In this document: positions 10,578-21,271 of the stretch, piece after piece
How the letters are laid out: each line of letters opens with the position of its first letter
How positions within the stretch are numbered: position 1 is the stretch's first letter
NCBI GenBank assembly: GCA_030998225.1
Contig: JAPYXD010000391.1
Coordinates: forward strand, 4,344,501 to 4,408,500
DNA: 64,000 nucleotides
Source: Diplolepis rosae
Lineage: Eukaryota > Arthropoda > Insecta > Hymenoptera > Diplolepididae
Direction: 5' to 3'
Notes under the pieces: model-generated
Databases searched by the model: none
What the model was told of the DNA's origin: nothing
What the model saw: only the letters and a program-made list of their open reading frames with translations
Translations under genes and position numbers: made by a program

Positions 10578-11640
10578 TCCTAAGTATCGCATACCCTTAA
10601 GGCTCGCAGTTCGTTGCGTTGAAAAATATTCTGTATATCTTCTGGAAATAAAAATACAAAACCAAGATTTAATGTAAAATTGTGAAAATAAAATTCACTC
10701 TTGAATTATATTTTCACAATTTTGAATTACATCTTCAATTTCCTTATAATTATAATATATAATAATTATATACACATTTAAAGAACCTACATATGCATGT
10801 ATATGCACTAACACGTGCACATGTAATGATAGTTCATGGTGCAGTCGAATGAAAACGTCAAACTGAAAATGTAAAGCAGAAAGTAATAAGAAAGAAAGAG
10901 AGAAGTGTATCCGTGTATCTTTTTCACCTTTATGTTTTTCTGCTGTACGATGTCGGTTTTGCGCTTCCATGGGACTGAACTATCACCCTTTAAAACATCT
11001 GAGTCATAATGCGCATGCTATTATGTTGATGCCAATTTTGGTATTTACTTAAATTCTGCAGTTCTGATAAAAAGTGAAGAGTTAGTAAAAATACAAAAAC
11101 AATATATAAAAGAATCTGTAGCATTTTAAATTATGTTTTCGTGATTTTAAATTGAAAAAACAACCTTTATATCAGGAGGGAGGATGAAAAATTCTATAGA
11201 TTATGCTTTCATTATCATTATATTACTACATTGTTTTAAAACTTTATAGAATACCCTGAATGATGACATAAAATTTTATTTTATATTTTAAGATAAATTA
11301 ACTTTCTTAAATGCTTCAAATATCTTTATTCGCACATAGGTGATAAAATGGAAAAGCCAAGTATTAGAAGTTAGACTATTTAAGGGTTATATAATTAAAT
11401 TATATTAAAATTCTTAGATCATTATAGAAATTATCCTTAAAAGATGAAGAACATTAGGGACAAAAGACGGGGTTTAGAGACTGTATAGTACATAAAAATA
11501 TATTAGAAATCTCAAGCATATAAAAAATAGACAGCTTGAAGTATTAAATTGAACTATCTCTTCTTTCTAAAGTCGTCCGGAAAGCTATAATGTCACATCA
11601 AGCTCTGAAATTTTATTTTCCAAGTTGATTTGTGACTGCT
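10578..11640. other. Region just downstream of CHMP4
   Basis: AT-rich, no gene recognised. Part of it may be CHMP4 3' UTR because the gene runs on the minus strand and stops at 11641. A minus-strand AATAAA lies at 11612-11617, only about 24 nt past the stop, and may be a poly(A) signal. Confidence 0.35.
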
Positions 11641-11699
11641 TTACGAGGCCCAAGCTTCTAATTCTTTTAAATCCGCATCTTCTTCCACTGGTTTAGCTT
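11641..11699 (-). CDS. shrb: CHMP4 / Snf7 (ESCRT-III) last coding exon
   Basis: After an acceptor (..ATTATTACAG, AG at 11701-11700) the exon begins AA, completing an AAA codon with the single base left by the previous exon. It then reads 18 codons, ending DADLKELEAWAS, and a TAA at 11643-11641. The acidic linker followed by a D-L-K-x-L-x-x-W-A helix is the CHMP4 C-terminus, which recruits the ALIX Bro1 domain. It joins the exon at 32161-32411 across a 20.5-kb intron. The symbol follows the insect orthologue shrub. Phase agreement and motif make an accidental match very unlikely. Confidence 0.88.
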
Positions 11700-13423
11700 C
11701 TGTAATAATAAAAGGACACAATTAAAATTATCCTAGTGGAATATTCTTTGACAGAAAAAAGACCCTCTAGAAAACTATTATTTCCCTACACTTCTACATT
11801 TTTTTGGATTCCAATAATTAGCATTATAAATATGCCAAAAGAATCTATCCATCGCCATGTTATCCTACAATACACCGTGAGAATACGAATGTAAAAACAT
11901 ATGAAAGATCTCAAAACTTAAGAATATATCTTCTGGAATAAGAAATACTTTGGCTAAACTGCACGGAGAAAAATAGTTAAAGGAATTTTACTCAACTTCC
12001 GATCAAATTTGGGACATATGGACAAGTTAGAAGTTATTTAGTATCATTGTAATTATTTGTGATATATTAAATGCTCAAAAATGAATCAAAGTTGAGTAAA
12101 ATTCAAAAGTGTAGGGTGAAGTATGAAAACGTGCATTAAAAATTGTTAAATATATACATTATTACTCGTAGTATAATTATAAAAAACCAATCTTTTATTA
12201 AATCACAAAAATAGTAGAGCTTTCCGTTCATTCTACTCTACGCTTCAATCGAGAGTTGAGTAAACCGTGAATCGCAAGACTTATTCCACCATCTATATCT
12301 ATTCATGCAGGAACGAATGAAAGTAATCTGCGCCTTGGGCAGACATAAATTATTTTTAATTTGAAAAATCTGTTGAATTTTCAGCATACTGATGTTCCAA
12401 GTTATTATGCTTGATAATCAGAATCAATTAAAAACATACAAAATAAAATTAGTTTATTTTAGTACTCTCTAAATAAAAAATAGTGGATTAGACTTATAAA
12501 CTAGTGATTTTAAAAATTCATCGTACTGCAGTCGTGTTTGATTGTGTTTTGTCTGTTCGTTTCACACAATCTAGTCATATAAATTCTGTAAGTTTAATAA
12601 ATTCGTGATACAAAATTTGTTCTTAATTAATTTATAATTACTTCTTTCTTTTTCACTAAAGTTTTTTAAATTAAATTCATTTCATGAAAATTTAAACAAC
12701 AATAGTCTTGATAAGTGTATTACATAAAATTTGAAAAATCTACACAGGATTTAGATTGCACATACATTTATTAGGGACAATAATAATTTGGAAATCGCAA
12801 ATGTACAATCCATATTTTGAAAATATACAAAACAGAAAATAAACAAACCTCCTTTTAAATGTTTTTACACAAGATGCTTTTTAATAATAATGCAATTTTT
12901 TAATGTACATTTCAAACTCATGTTTTATTAAACTTCATACGTAGTTATAATAAAAATGTATACTAAATATTAATTAATAATTATTAATAATTTTTTTTTC
13001 ATTTTTTTCATTCATTTATTGTTGATTTGCAAACGATTCAGAGATAATGAGCGTTTAAAACGGATCACTTTGGCGGTCAAGCATCTCTGATTGGTTCTTG
13101 AAACTGTGACATCATATCGTTGTGTTTTCGTATCGGCAAAATGCAAACCAAGTGCAAGTGAAATTCTAAATAATTAGAAAACTGGTGCGTTTATTAAAAA
13201 ATGCCTCCTAAGAAAATGAGTACATTATTGGTCAAATGTATAATATAAATGTTATTTTATTATCGTAAAATTTGTTTAGAAGCATAACTTGAAAATTTTT
13301 TAATGAAAAATCTGAGAAAAGTAATAACAGCAAGTTCAATGTTTAACATTTTAAAAATTGAGCTTAGAATTTGTTTTGAGCGCTATAAATATAAATATAA
13401 ATTTTAAAAAATTTGAAATCTTT
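11700..13423. other. CHMP4 intron: AT-rich, one small inverted repeat
   Basis: No genes. A 16-bp inverted pair, GAATTTTACTCAACTT at 11983-11998 and its complement at 12089-12104, may mark a decayed 120-bp MITE. A third GAGTTGAGTAAA copy lies near 12250. The rest is low-complexity AT. Confidence 0.45.
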
Positions 13424-13593
13424 CCGTGGAAAAAAAGACGCTTTCGACTGCGCTTGGATTCGAGCCCAGGTCTTTCGATGGCCGGTCGACTGCTCTAACC
13501 ACCGAGCTTCACAGGCGTCAGACATCTCCTTCTCCACAAGAAGGTCTCCTTACATCGCCCAGTGGCTCTGCCTTGCGGTTGGGAATGATTCCA
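13424..13593 (-). mobile_element. tRNA-headed SINE fragment (minus strand)
   Basis: Read on the minus strand, about 13520-13447 is tRNA-like: a GCTC..TTAGAGC D-arm (A box), GGGCTCGAATCC (B box), then CGAAAGCGTCTTTT and CCACGGAAAGATTTC. The same order occurs at 30674-30780 (plus) and, for the tail only, at 25630-25691. The D-arm is GCTCGGTGGTTAGAGC. Internal Pol III promoter boxes fit a SINE and not a working tRNA gene. Confidence 0.75.
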
Positions 13594-13909
13594 AATTAAT
13601 TAGTTGAGTTTGACATTTTTGTCACTGCCTACATTATCAGAGGATCGCTAGTCGCGTATCAGATAGGATACGGTGTCGACAGGTGTCCTCATAGACGATT
13701 TAAAACTCTTATAACGCAAATGAATTCAATATTTAAAGAATTTGTAAATCATTCAAGTGGCTCTGCCTTACATTTGCATTTTTTGACATATAAGAGTTTG
13801 GAATTGTCTACGAGGACACCTGTCGACAACGTATCCTATCTGATACGCGACTAGCGATCCTCTGATAATGTAGACAGTGACAAAAATTTCAATCTCAACT
13901 AATTAATTT
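13594..13909. repeat. Palindromic repeat (arms about 120 bp) attached to the SINE
   Basis: Arms 13594-13713 and 13789-13909 are inverted copies sharing AATTAGTTGAG at the ends, ACTGCCTACATTATCAGAGG, CGCGTATCAGATAGGATAC and CGACAGGTGTCCTC. A 75-bp centre separates them. One arm's sequence (CTGCATTATCAGAGGATC) also occurs at 30534-30551 upstream of another SINE copy, so the palindrome is an inverted duplication of this SINE family's body. Confidence 0.85.
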
Positions 13910-14049
13910 AAAATAAATATAAATAAATAAATAAATATATTTTTTCAATTATAGTTGAATTTAGTTGATTTAACGATATTATAAACAAGAAATAACAATA
14001 CTTATAATACATCAAAATGATATTGGCAGCAAAACATGTTACTACTTCC

Positions 14050-14135
14050 CGGCTTATCTCGGCATTGTGCACTTTCAAACCATTTATTTCAGACAATCGG
14101 ATTTACCGAAATGAAAAAAAAAATTTGTGGGGTGT
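14050..14135. repeat. Short dispersed repeat, second copy at 55195-55280
   Basis: GGCTTATCTCGGC(A/G)TTGTGCA, TTTCAAAC.ATTT and ACAATCGGATTTACC followed by a poly-A run are shared with 55195-55280. The minus-strand translation of both copies includes LK(L/V)HNAEIS, so this may be a fragment of a transposon ORF I cannot name. Confidence 0.6.
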
Positions 14136-14149
14136 CTAGGTCCTCCTAC

Positions 14150-16215
14150 AGAGGGCTGTGGACCCCATCAGAGGGCCGCTAGTGAGACTTGCTAGAGCCA
14201 GTCTCACTCTGGGTTACGTTACCAAAGCTTGGAGAGGGACAAGGGTCATTTTTATACCTAAAGCAGGCAAGAACGGATGGACGTCCCCGAAGGATTTCCG
14301 ACCAATCAGCTTTACCTCCTTTGTACTAAAAACGGTGGAGATACTCGCGGACAGATACATCCGCGATAAGATCCTGACGACAATACCGCTATACAGGGAT
14401 CAGCATGCCTAAAGGGCCGGTCACTGGACCGAAACAGCCCTGAGCAAAGCGGTGAAACTGATTGAGGACCCACTGAACCTTAAAGGATTCGCCATTGGAA
14501 CGTTCATGGATATTGAGAGTGTCTTCAACCACACATCCAGTAAAGTGATCAGGAGAGCTATGATTAGACAAGGAGTCCCCATATCGGTAGTTGACTGGAC
14601 CTGCCATATGCTAGAAACAAGAATATAACGATAACCAAAGGAAATACCACCCTTCGAGGGATCGTTGAGACAGGGTGCCCGCTGGGAGGAGTACTATCTT
14701 CCTTGCTGTGGAGTCTGGTGGTGTATGAACTATTGCATCCACTCACCAACCAGGAGTGTCACCCCATTCGATGATTCGCGAAATGCATTTGGATGCACTG
14801 ATGGGCGTAATGCAACAGACGTTAAAGGCTGTAGACACCTGGTGTCGAACAACAGGACTCTCGGTGAACTCCGGCAAAATGAACGTAGTCATTGTTATCA
14901 GGCGGTACAAGTGGAGCACAATAAGAACATTGGAACTGAAAGGACAGCGTTTAGAAATCTCCAAACACGCCAAATATCTAGGAGTTATCCTGGACAATAA
15001 GCTAACTTGGAAAGACCACTTCGACAGCAACTGCAACAAATTCATAACAACCCTTTGGCTATGGAGAAGAGCTATTCAAAGCAATTGGGTCCTGAAAACC
15101 GACACACTGCTGTGGATCTTCACAGAGATTCTGCGACCCAGGCTAACCTATGCGTCAATAGCCTGGTGGAGTAGAACCAAACAGAAGAAGCCATGGCCAG
15201 GTTGGAAAGACTCAGAGGGCTGATCCTTAGAGGGATCACTGGCGCCTCGAAGTCTTCACCTACAACGGCGTTGGGAGCACTAATGCGGCTAGAGTCCCTG
15301 CACCGAACCACCACAGCCGAGGCTGGCTAGGCGGCCTGGAGAATTGGCGAAAATTCTAATACTGTGATCTCAAAAAAACTGAGAACCACTATCAACATCG
15401 CGAAGAGATCGATCATGAAAATGGTGAGAAATAGGACGTCTCCGCGGTACCTCTTCCACAAAAAGTACAAGGTAAGTAAACATGGAAGACTGGAATGTGG
15501 GTCACGCACATCTCCCCGGTGATGAGGGACACTAGGTAAGTCAGTGACTACCTCGAAGCTGGTCTGGGAATGCTACGAAGCATTGAACAAACTAGCGGAA
15601 GACAACAGAGTCACAGCCCTCTGGACCCTTGGACACAGGGGTATCAAGGGCAACGAGACAGCGGATAGACTAGCCAAGCTAGCGATAAAACAAAACCCTA
15701 CTGGTCTAGAACCAGTAATAGGTATTTAAAATAGGTCGGTCACAGAAGACGTTAAAAAGTGGTTGGCCGGGAAACACCAGGAAGAGTGCTGCAAGGCTAC
15801 GGTATGCAAGCAAGCCAAAACCCTCATGGGGGAACATCTAAATACCAAACAAGCCGCGGATTTGCACAGACTTAGTAAAACCGAGGTAAAGACCTTAATA
15901 GAAGTGTTTATTGGTCACGGCAACCTTGCCTATTACAGACATAAGATAGGGCTTGCAGAAATTCCACTTTGTCGATTAAGTGGGAAAGACAACGAAACTT
16001 CCACCCATATACTCTGCGATTGTCCAGCAATTAGGGACAAATGCTGGATTCTCACGGCCTACTTCTCCATAGATGTAGCCGCGATTCAGACCAAAAGCGT
16101 GACCAAGGTCCTTGCCCTTTGGCACGGGCTGTGGGGTCACGCATGAGGTGTTAATTGGTGATGTAACGGGAATACCCAAGCATCAGGGGCCCTTTCGGGT
16201 CCCAGCCATAGCTAT
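14150..16215 (+). pseudogene. Non-LTR retrotransposon (RT + RNase H), decayed
   Basis: Pieces of one ORF2 protein follow in order, across several frames. These are RT motifs (VIFIPKAGKNG, DFRPISFTSF, KGFAIGTFMDIE, GCPLGGVLSSLLW), then the thumb region (GLSVNSGKMNVV, KHAKYLGVILDNKLTW, RPRLTYASIAWWSRTK), RNase H (LVWECYEALNKLAEDNRVTA, GIKGNETADRLAKLA) and a cysteine/histidine-rich tail (STHILCDCPA). The YADD catalytic segment is deleted or scrambled near 14760. Stops occur at 14410, 14626 and later. The 3' end has CTATAAATAATAAATAATA, like the TAA-type tails of I-group elements. RNase H places it in the I/LOA-like group; the exact clade is uncertain. Confidence 0.85.
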
Positions 16216-16679
16216 AAATAATAAATAATAGTCAAAGATAAAGGCGAAATCTTAATTTTATGAAAAAAAATTACAAAAAATGGTTGGTTTTTTGATAGAA
16301 GTTAGTAACTATGAATGTAATTAACATTTTTTGAAGTAAAAAGCTCTTGAAAGAAACTACATATTTTTCCAATTTTATGACTATTTCGTATCATATTGAC
16401 TACAGGGTACACGGAAAAAATAAGTACTGGGAAATTAACATGACAGAGTGCTCGACTTTCAGATGTGTTCAAAAGTTACTTAAAACTAGAAGTACCGTTT
16501 TTGTATAAATAAATCAACAATCCCGAAAAAGTATAGAACTTTCCAAAAGTATTCAGTATAAAGTCGGTGCAAATTCTGAGTACGCAAAATGTATAATTTC
16601 TATGAATCATTTGAGAAGATAAAGTTTAAAGATTGGATATTTCTAAGATTTAATACGAAATTCTGAATATAGTTGCTCG
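16216..16679. other. CHMP4 intron, nothing recognised
   Basis: AT-rich sequence between the LINE and the GC-rich block; no motifs or repeats seen. Confidence 0.4.
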
Positions 16680-17790
16680 TTTAGTCGGTCAAGGTCTAGT
16701 CTCAGTCGTTTAGCGAGGGGCGCCCTCAGCGGTATCTGAGCGTTGGTGCCACATCCTCGGTGCCTCAGTCATGACGGTATCCAGAGGGCCGAGAGTACTG
16801 GTGTGTCGTTCGGTCAGTAATTCCCCAGGTCGGGCCCGGTCACCGGTATTAGACGAGATCCGGTCTTGGGCGAGGCCTCGGCCATGGCAGGATCCAGAGG
16901 GTCGAGGGTACTGGTATGTCGGTCGATCGGTATATTCGTCCGGTGAGATAGTCGGGTTTACGTTGCCCCGGTGAGAACCGGGCGAGGCGTAAATCAGGTG
17001 CGCCTGATGTCACGCACCATCCCCTCTGTTCATGGTCAATAGCTTCAGCCATTGGTCAAGGGACGAGCTGGTTCGCTGGTTCGCCGGTTGAATACGGTTG
17101 GGTACGGATAGGGTCGGTTATGTCCAGTGGCGGCGTCGTCTGTGTTGTCCTGGTGTAGCCAAAGCAGCACCCAGTCAGGAAAACCTGACGCTAGGTGCCA
17201 GCTCCCACCAAGGGTCGACCATGGGGGAACCCATCGGTTGACGCTTAAAGTGGCCGGACCAGGAGAACCGGTGTCGGGGCGGTCTCACCCAGAGATGTCT
17301 GAATGAGGGTCAGTCAGGGTAACCTGACGCTAAACCCTCATACATGTCGAAAACTGGCCACGGGGGAACCCATCAGTTGGTATTCGACGTGGCATCTCCG
17401 GGTGATCGGTGGTTGTCGATCTGGCCAGCCTGAGCAGCACCCAGTCACGGGAACCTGAAGCTGGTTATCAGCTCCCACCGAGAGTCGACCATGGGAGAAC
17501 CCATCGATCGACGCTCTGTCTGCTTCACCAAGTGTGTGGCAGTCGGGATCGGAGATACCCTCCTATGGGGGAACCCATCAGGAGAGGCATCTCCATGCCG
17601 CCCGTCTAGAGCGCAACTCCGGTGTGACCCGGATCGTCGCTCCAGCCGAACTGCCCTGTCTCGGTCCTTCATCCGTCCTTATATACCGTCCGCGAAGGGT
17701 AGAGGTAGCTGTGCGCGCGGCTCGGCAGTTCGTTACACTATTATACACTATCATCAAACATCGCTGAGCATAATATATAACCGCTGTTGA
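16680..17790. repeat. GC-rich repeat block with hairpin modules
   Basis: About 1.1 kb of distinctly GC-rich sequence in an AT-rich intron. The first part (16773-16940) holds two direct copies, about 113 bp apart, of a unit with ATCCAGAGGG(C/T)CGAG and GTACTGGT(G/A)TGTCG. The second part (17163-17594) is the hairpin array described separately. Many overlapping open frames on both strands are a by-product of base composition and share no protein motif. It could be the leader or LTR of an unrecognised retroelement, since the LTRs at 1.6 and 21.9 kb carry a related GGGAACCCCATCG motif. It could also be a structured noncoding RNA locus. Confidence 0.6.
17163..17594 (+). ncRNA. Candidate structured-RNA array: alternating tetraloop hairpins
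   Basis: Two hairpin types alternate. Type 1 is GTCAGG-NNAA-CCTGAC (17174-17189 with loop AAAA; 17313-17328 with loop GTAA; decayed at about 17443-17460). It has an outer stem that differs by copy but still pairs (GCACC/GGTGC; ATGAGGGT/ACCCTCAT). Type 2 has apex ATGGG-GGAA-CCCAT (17221-17234, 17360-17373, 17491-17504 with loop AGAA, 17565-17578). Its outer stems also change on both sides: GTCGACC/GGTTGAC, GTCGAA/TTCGAC, AGAGTCGA/TCGAC..CTCT, GGAGAT/ATCTCC. Loops fit or approach GNRA. Compensatory change between repeats supports selection on RNA or hairpin structure. Strand is assigned by the GNRA reading and is uncertain. Confidence 0.55.
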
Positions 17791-18631
17791 AATTAATCTT
17801 ACATGGCAGGATTCGAAACTTGACTTTTACCTAACCTACATGTATAACGCAATCTAACCTTATAAATTAAACCGCACGGCTACTAAACCATTTGCGATAT
17901 TTGTTAAAAAAAATGTTGGGTACATTTTATCCATAGAAAATGCAGGATCATGAGGGAAATTGCTGTGCCTTGTTTCACGAACAATTTTATATAATAAAGA
18001 AGTTTGAAGAATGTTATGTTTCTACATTCTTGAATGATGAGATTTTAAACAAATTAATCAGTAAATTCCATATTATTAAATGAAAGAATTTCATACTTTC
18101 TAAAGTTTATGTCAATCTAGAAAGTAATAAAAATTGTGCGTATTTAAAAAACTGACACTGACAACTGCGCATCGTGCCAGTAAAAATTCTACACGACTTT
18201 TAAGCGCAGTCCAAGAATTTTTCTTTGAGTTGTATAGCAGGTATTCATCTCTTTCTCGCCGAATTATTCTATCCAAATTCTTTTAAAATCTGAAGCACTC
18301 TTTAGAAGAAGTATTTGCAGTTCTATAATTTTTTCAAAAACTATACAATGAAATTTGAAAGAATTTCTTTCTTTAACTGTACTTGAATTAATCTAGAACA
18401 TTCTTTCTTTTTTTCGATAAAGTTCTAAGCTTCTCCATAAAAAGTATATAAGATCTTCGGAAAAATTTGTCGTGTTCAAAAGTCAAGGACTGTCAAGTAA
18501 ATTCCTTAGTATTTATTTTTTCCGTCTGTGATCTTGGAACTAAATTTTAAAAATTTCTTAATTATTTAGCAAAATACTATTAAGATTTGCCTTTAAAATA
18601 AGATTAATAACTTACTTGAGTGTGAATTATA
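17791..18631. other. CHMP4 intron, nothing recognised
   Basis: AT-rich; no motif-bearing frames. No clear repeat boundary until the CAGCC terminus at 18632. Confidence 0.4.
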
Positions 18632-20394
18632 CAGCCATAAAAAAAAATCTGAAACTTTTGATAAGACATTTGATAACGCATGATTCCTATTTATTTTGAA
18701 TCGCTGAATCGGAATCTGAGAGCAAAATAGCACCTTTCAGATTGGCTTTTGACATAACCACAAAAAACCGCACTTTTGACTATGTGATAGAAAAACATGT
18801 TCTTTTTACGGGATTTAAGCTGATTTCAAAAATAGAGCCAGATTAGTTATATAACTGACAATTCTATGATATAACCTAAAAAAAAATTCTTTCAGCAGCA
18901 ACTTGTAAGCCAGCATTGCATTTTTATGGATTTTGAGCCACAGAACCCAGTTTTCAAGTCAAATCTGCATAATGACGAACAAATCTGTTACATTATTCCA
19001 AGAATATACTGTATTACAACAATCTTCTCTTAAAGAAGTCTTTCTCATCATATTTATCGTAAGTTAGCTTAGTGCGTTTCTTCTGAACTATGAGTTCTGA
19101 GCCTCTTGTGTTATGATTCAATCATAAATCTTCGGACTGGAGTGTCCATTCATTTGCATCCATTAAATTCACCTAAATATTCAGTGGTACTGGAAGTGAT
19201 GACGTTAGGGTGTGAGAATGAAGCTGTAGTGTATCTGGCATAATGTGGTGACATTGTCCTCATTAAAACCGGAAAGCCCTCATATTTAGCTCTGTGAGGT
19301 ATGAGAGTTATCACCTCCAGGACGGTGGACTCACCTGCAATCAGGCCAGGATCCTTAACTTGTACGAAATATGAAATCCCAAAATATTGGAAGAACATTA
19401 TTGGCAAAATTTGGGACATGTATACAAAATACTTCAACATTAAGTTTCCAGAAGGAGATAAAAGCAGGGCTCCTCGTATAATATGCGCCGCTTGCAATTT
19501 AATGTTGTACAAATGCGAAGAAAGTAAAAACAATGCAAGCTTCAAGTTGACTGTATCAGCAATTTGGGAAAGACTGCAAAATTAACTTTACTTCTGCATG
19601 AATAATGCGAACAAATGGAGAATTTGCAACAAAAAATCAATAACCTATAATAGTCTCTTCGGAGGCAGGACCACAAATGAAAAAACCTGCAGACATTCCA
19701 GTAGACGCTGGCACTTCTCATCCAAACACTAAAAAAGAAGGCAGTTCTAGAACATGAGACAGACTATTTTACAAGCAGCAGTGAAGATTCCAAGATTGCA
19801 CGTGAAATATCTGATGCCGCGTACACTATATGTGACACAAAAACAAGATATTCAGAGAGGTGTTTCCAAAAGGAATTGAATAATAATTGCACAACGCAAA
19901 CGAGTGTGCATCGACACCAATAGCTCAATCAACAAAACAGATCGTGGTAATCAGTATAAGAAAAACATTTGACCGAAAAGAATTTCACTGGAACGAGGAT
20001 GCAGAAAAGTTAATAATGACCCATTAGTAGAATTATTAAAAGTTCTTCTTCCACTTCTTCACATCAAGTTGGGTCTAATGAAACAATTTGTAAAAGTACT
20101 AAATAAAGAAGAACAATGTTCACAGTATATAATGTGTCAGTTTCCCCAATTGTCCGATGCTAAGTTAAAAGAAGGAATATTTAATGGACTTCAAATTCGA
20201 AAACTGTTGAAAGACGACGTTTTTGTTACTAAAATGACTTTGACTAAGAAAAAAGCATGGCTTGATTACAAAAAGGTCCTTCAACAATTTCTGGGAATTG
20301 TCAAAAGTACAGACTGGGAAGAATAGGTCTCAAAAATGGTCGACAGTTTCAAAAAATTGAAATGTTTAATGAGTTTGAAGCTACATTTCATGAA

Positions 20395-20781
20395 CTATAT
20401 ACAAATTTTTCTATATCATTTCAGTCGATTATGTCGATAATTAGAAGAGTGTATCACTCACCATGATAACCGAACTCTACCATATCGACCCTATCAACCT
20501 GTAATTTAGGATTAACGTCATTTAAGACCAGATGGAATCTTCAATATATATATATATGAACAATTTTTTCTGTGGAAAAAGGAATGCGTCCACTCCGCTG
20601 GGTATCGAGGCCAGGACCTTTCGATTGCCGGTCGAATTGGCGTAAATAGATTTTGTGAGAAAAGTTTTGTCGAACCTCCGTAGCTCAGATGATAGAGCAT
20701 TCGACCGACAATCGAAAGGTCCTGGGCTCGATACCCAGCGGAGTGAAAGCGTTCCTTTTTTCACAGAAAAAATTTTTCAAA
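20395..20781. mobile_element. tRNA-headed SINE composite inserted with 13-bp TSD
   Basis: TACATTTCATGAA occurs at 20382-20394 and 20782-20794, and the interrupted protein reads through (KLHFMN/SYVQ) once the 387 bp and one copy are removed. Inside are a body segment, an inverted partial tRNA-like head (about 20588-20635, minus), CGTAAATAGATTTTGTGAGA, a complete plus-strand head (20674-20745) and a TTTTTTCACAGAAAAAATTT tail. The body and head also occur in another order at 29540-29890. A duplication of 13 bp fits LINE-mediated insertion. Confidence 0.75.
20674..20745 (+). tRNA. tRNA-like SINE head (not a functional tRNA)
   Basis: 72 nt fold as a cloverleaf. The D-arm is GCTC..GAGC, the anticodon arm TTCGA/TCGAA with loop CCGACAA, the variable region AGGTC, and the T-arm CTGGG/CCCAG with loop CTCGATA. 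The acceptor stem pairs at 5 of 7 positions. Loop position 33 is C where U is expected, and the acceptor is weak. With its place inside a dispersed repeat, this makes it a SINE head and not a decoding tRNA. The nominal anticodon would be GAC. Confidence 0.6.
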
Positions 20782-21271
20782 TACATTTCATGAATTCTTA
20801 TGTTCAATCCTTCCCTAAAAACCTTGGGGAATACAGTGAAGAACACGGCGAAAGATTCAACCAAGATATCAAATTGATCCACTGATTCTGATTCAGGGAG
20901 TACATTCATGCAAAACAAACGCTACCTGGATTTACGTATCGGATTCGATGCCTGGAAGTAAACAAAATCTAATTTTGTCCCCCAAAGCACTGCTCAGACA
21001 ATTGTGTTTTCAGGTTATGTTCTACATTTTCTAGTTATATCACTGAACCGATAATATATATGGATTCAGCAGCTTGAAATCTATAATAAAACCATATTGC
21101 ACCATCATATAGTCAAAAATACGATTTTTTCAGGTTATGTCGAAAACAAATAGTGAAAGGTGCTATTTTGACCACAGATTCGGATTCAGCGACTCAAAAT
21201 ACATAGAAATACATGTGTCTCGTTAATAGTACCAAACTTTTTTCTGTGTGGCTGTGTTATTCTTCTAGATA

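Larger units (their letters stand above)
19301..20883 (+). pseudogene. Uncharacterised repeat-borne protein, frameshifted and interrupted
   Basis: An N-terminal piece (19301-19585, ATG start) has IICAACNLMLYKCEE with a CxxC pair and an AIWERL tail. A later piece (20069-20326) has LGLMKQFVKVLNKEEQCSQY and LSDAKLKEGIFNGLQIRKLL. The last piece resumes at 20786 as HFMNSYVQSFPKNLGEYSEE and HGERFNQDIK. I recognise this order, including L-G-L-M-K-Q-F-V-K and G-E-R-F-x-Q-D-I, as an uncharacterised protein found in many copies in insect and cnidarian genomes. Its function is unknown to me. The link between pieces 1 and 2 is frameshifted. The last two pieces are split by a 387-bp insertion at 20395-20781. 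Confidence 0.6.
18632..21254 (+). mobile_element. Long inverted-repeat element carrying an uncharacterised gene
   Basis: The ends are inverted repeats of roughly 300 bp (about 18632-18930 and 20955-21254), starting CAGCCA and ending TGGCTG. They diverge to perhaps 70 percent by eye. Shared blocks include TCGCTGAATC, AAATAGCACCTTTCA and GACATAACC, with repeated GAATC..TGAATC and ATAACCT-A/G-AAAA subterminal motifs. Between the arms lies a plus-strand gene remnant (19301-20883). No target-site duplication was identified with confidence. Arm length and a single internal gene suggest a DNA transposon of a type I cannot assign; a host gene captured between two inverted repeats is the alternative. 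Confidence 0.6.

Noticed and set aside
16771..17790. Several overlapping open frames on both strands
   Set aside because: They are expected from the GC-rich composition, share no motif, and the repeats conserve hairpins and not codons.
19150..19545. Minus-strand frame of 131 codons
   Set aside because: Antisense to the recognised protein motifs at 19301-19585 on the plus strand.
20674..20745. Functional tRNA gene with GAC anticodon
   Set aside because: C at position 33, weak acceptor stem and location in a dispersed repeat with several similar copies; treated as a SINE head.
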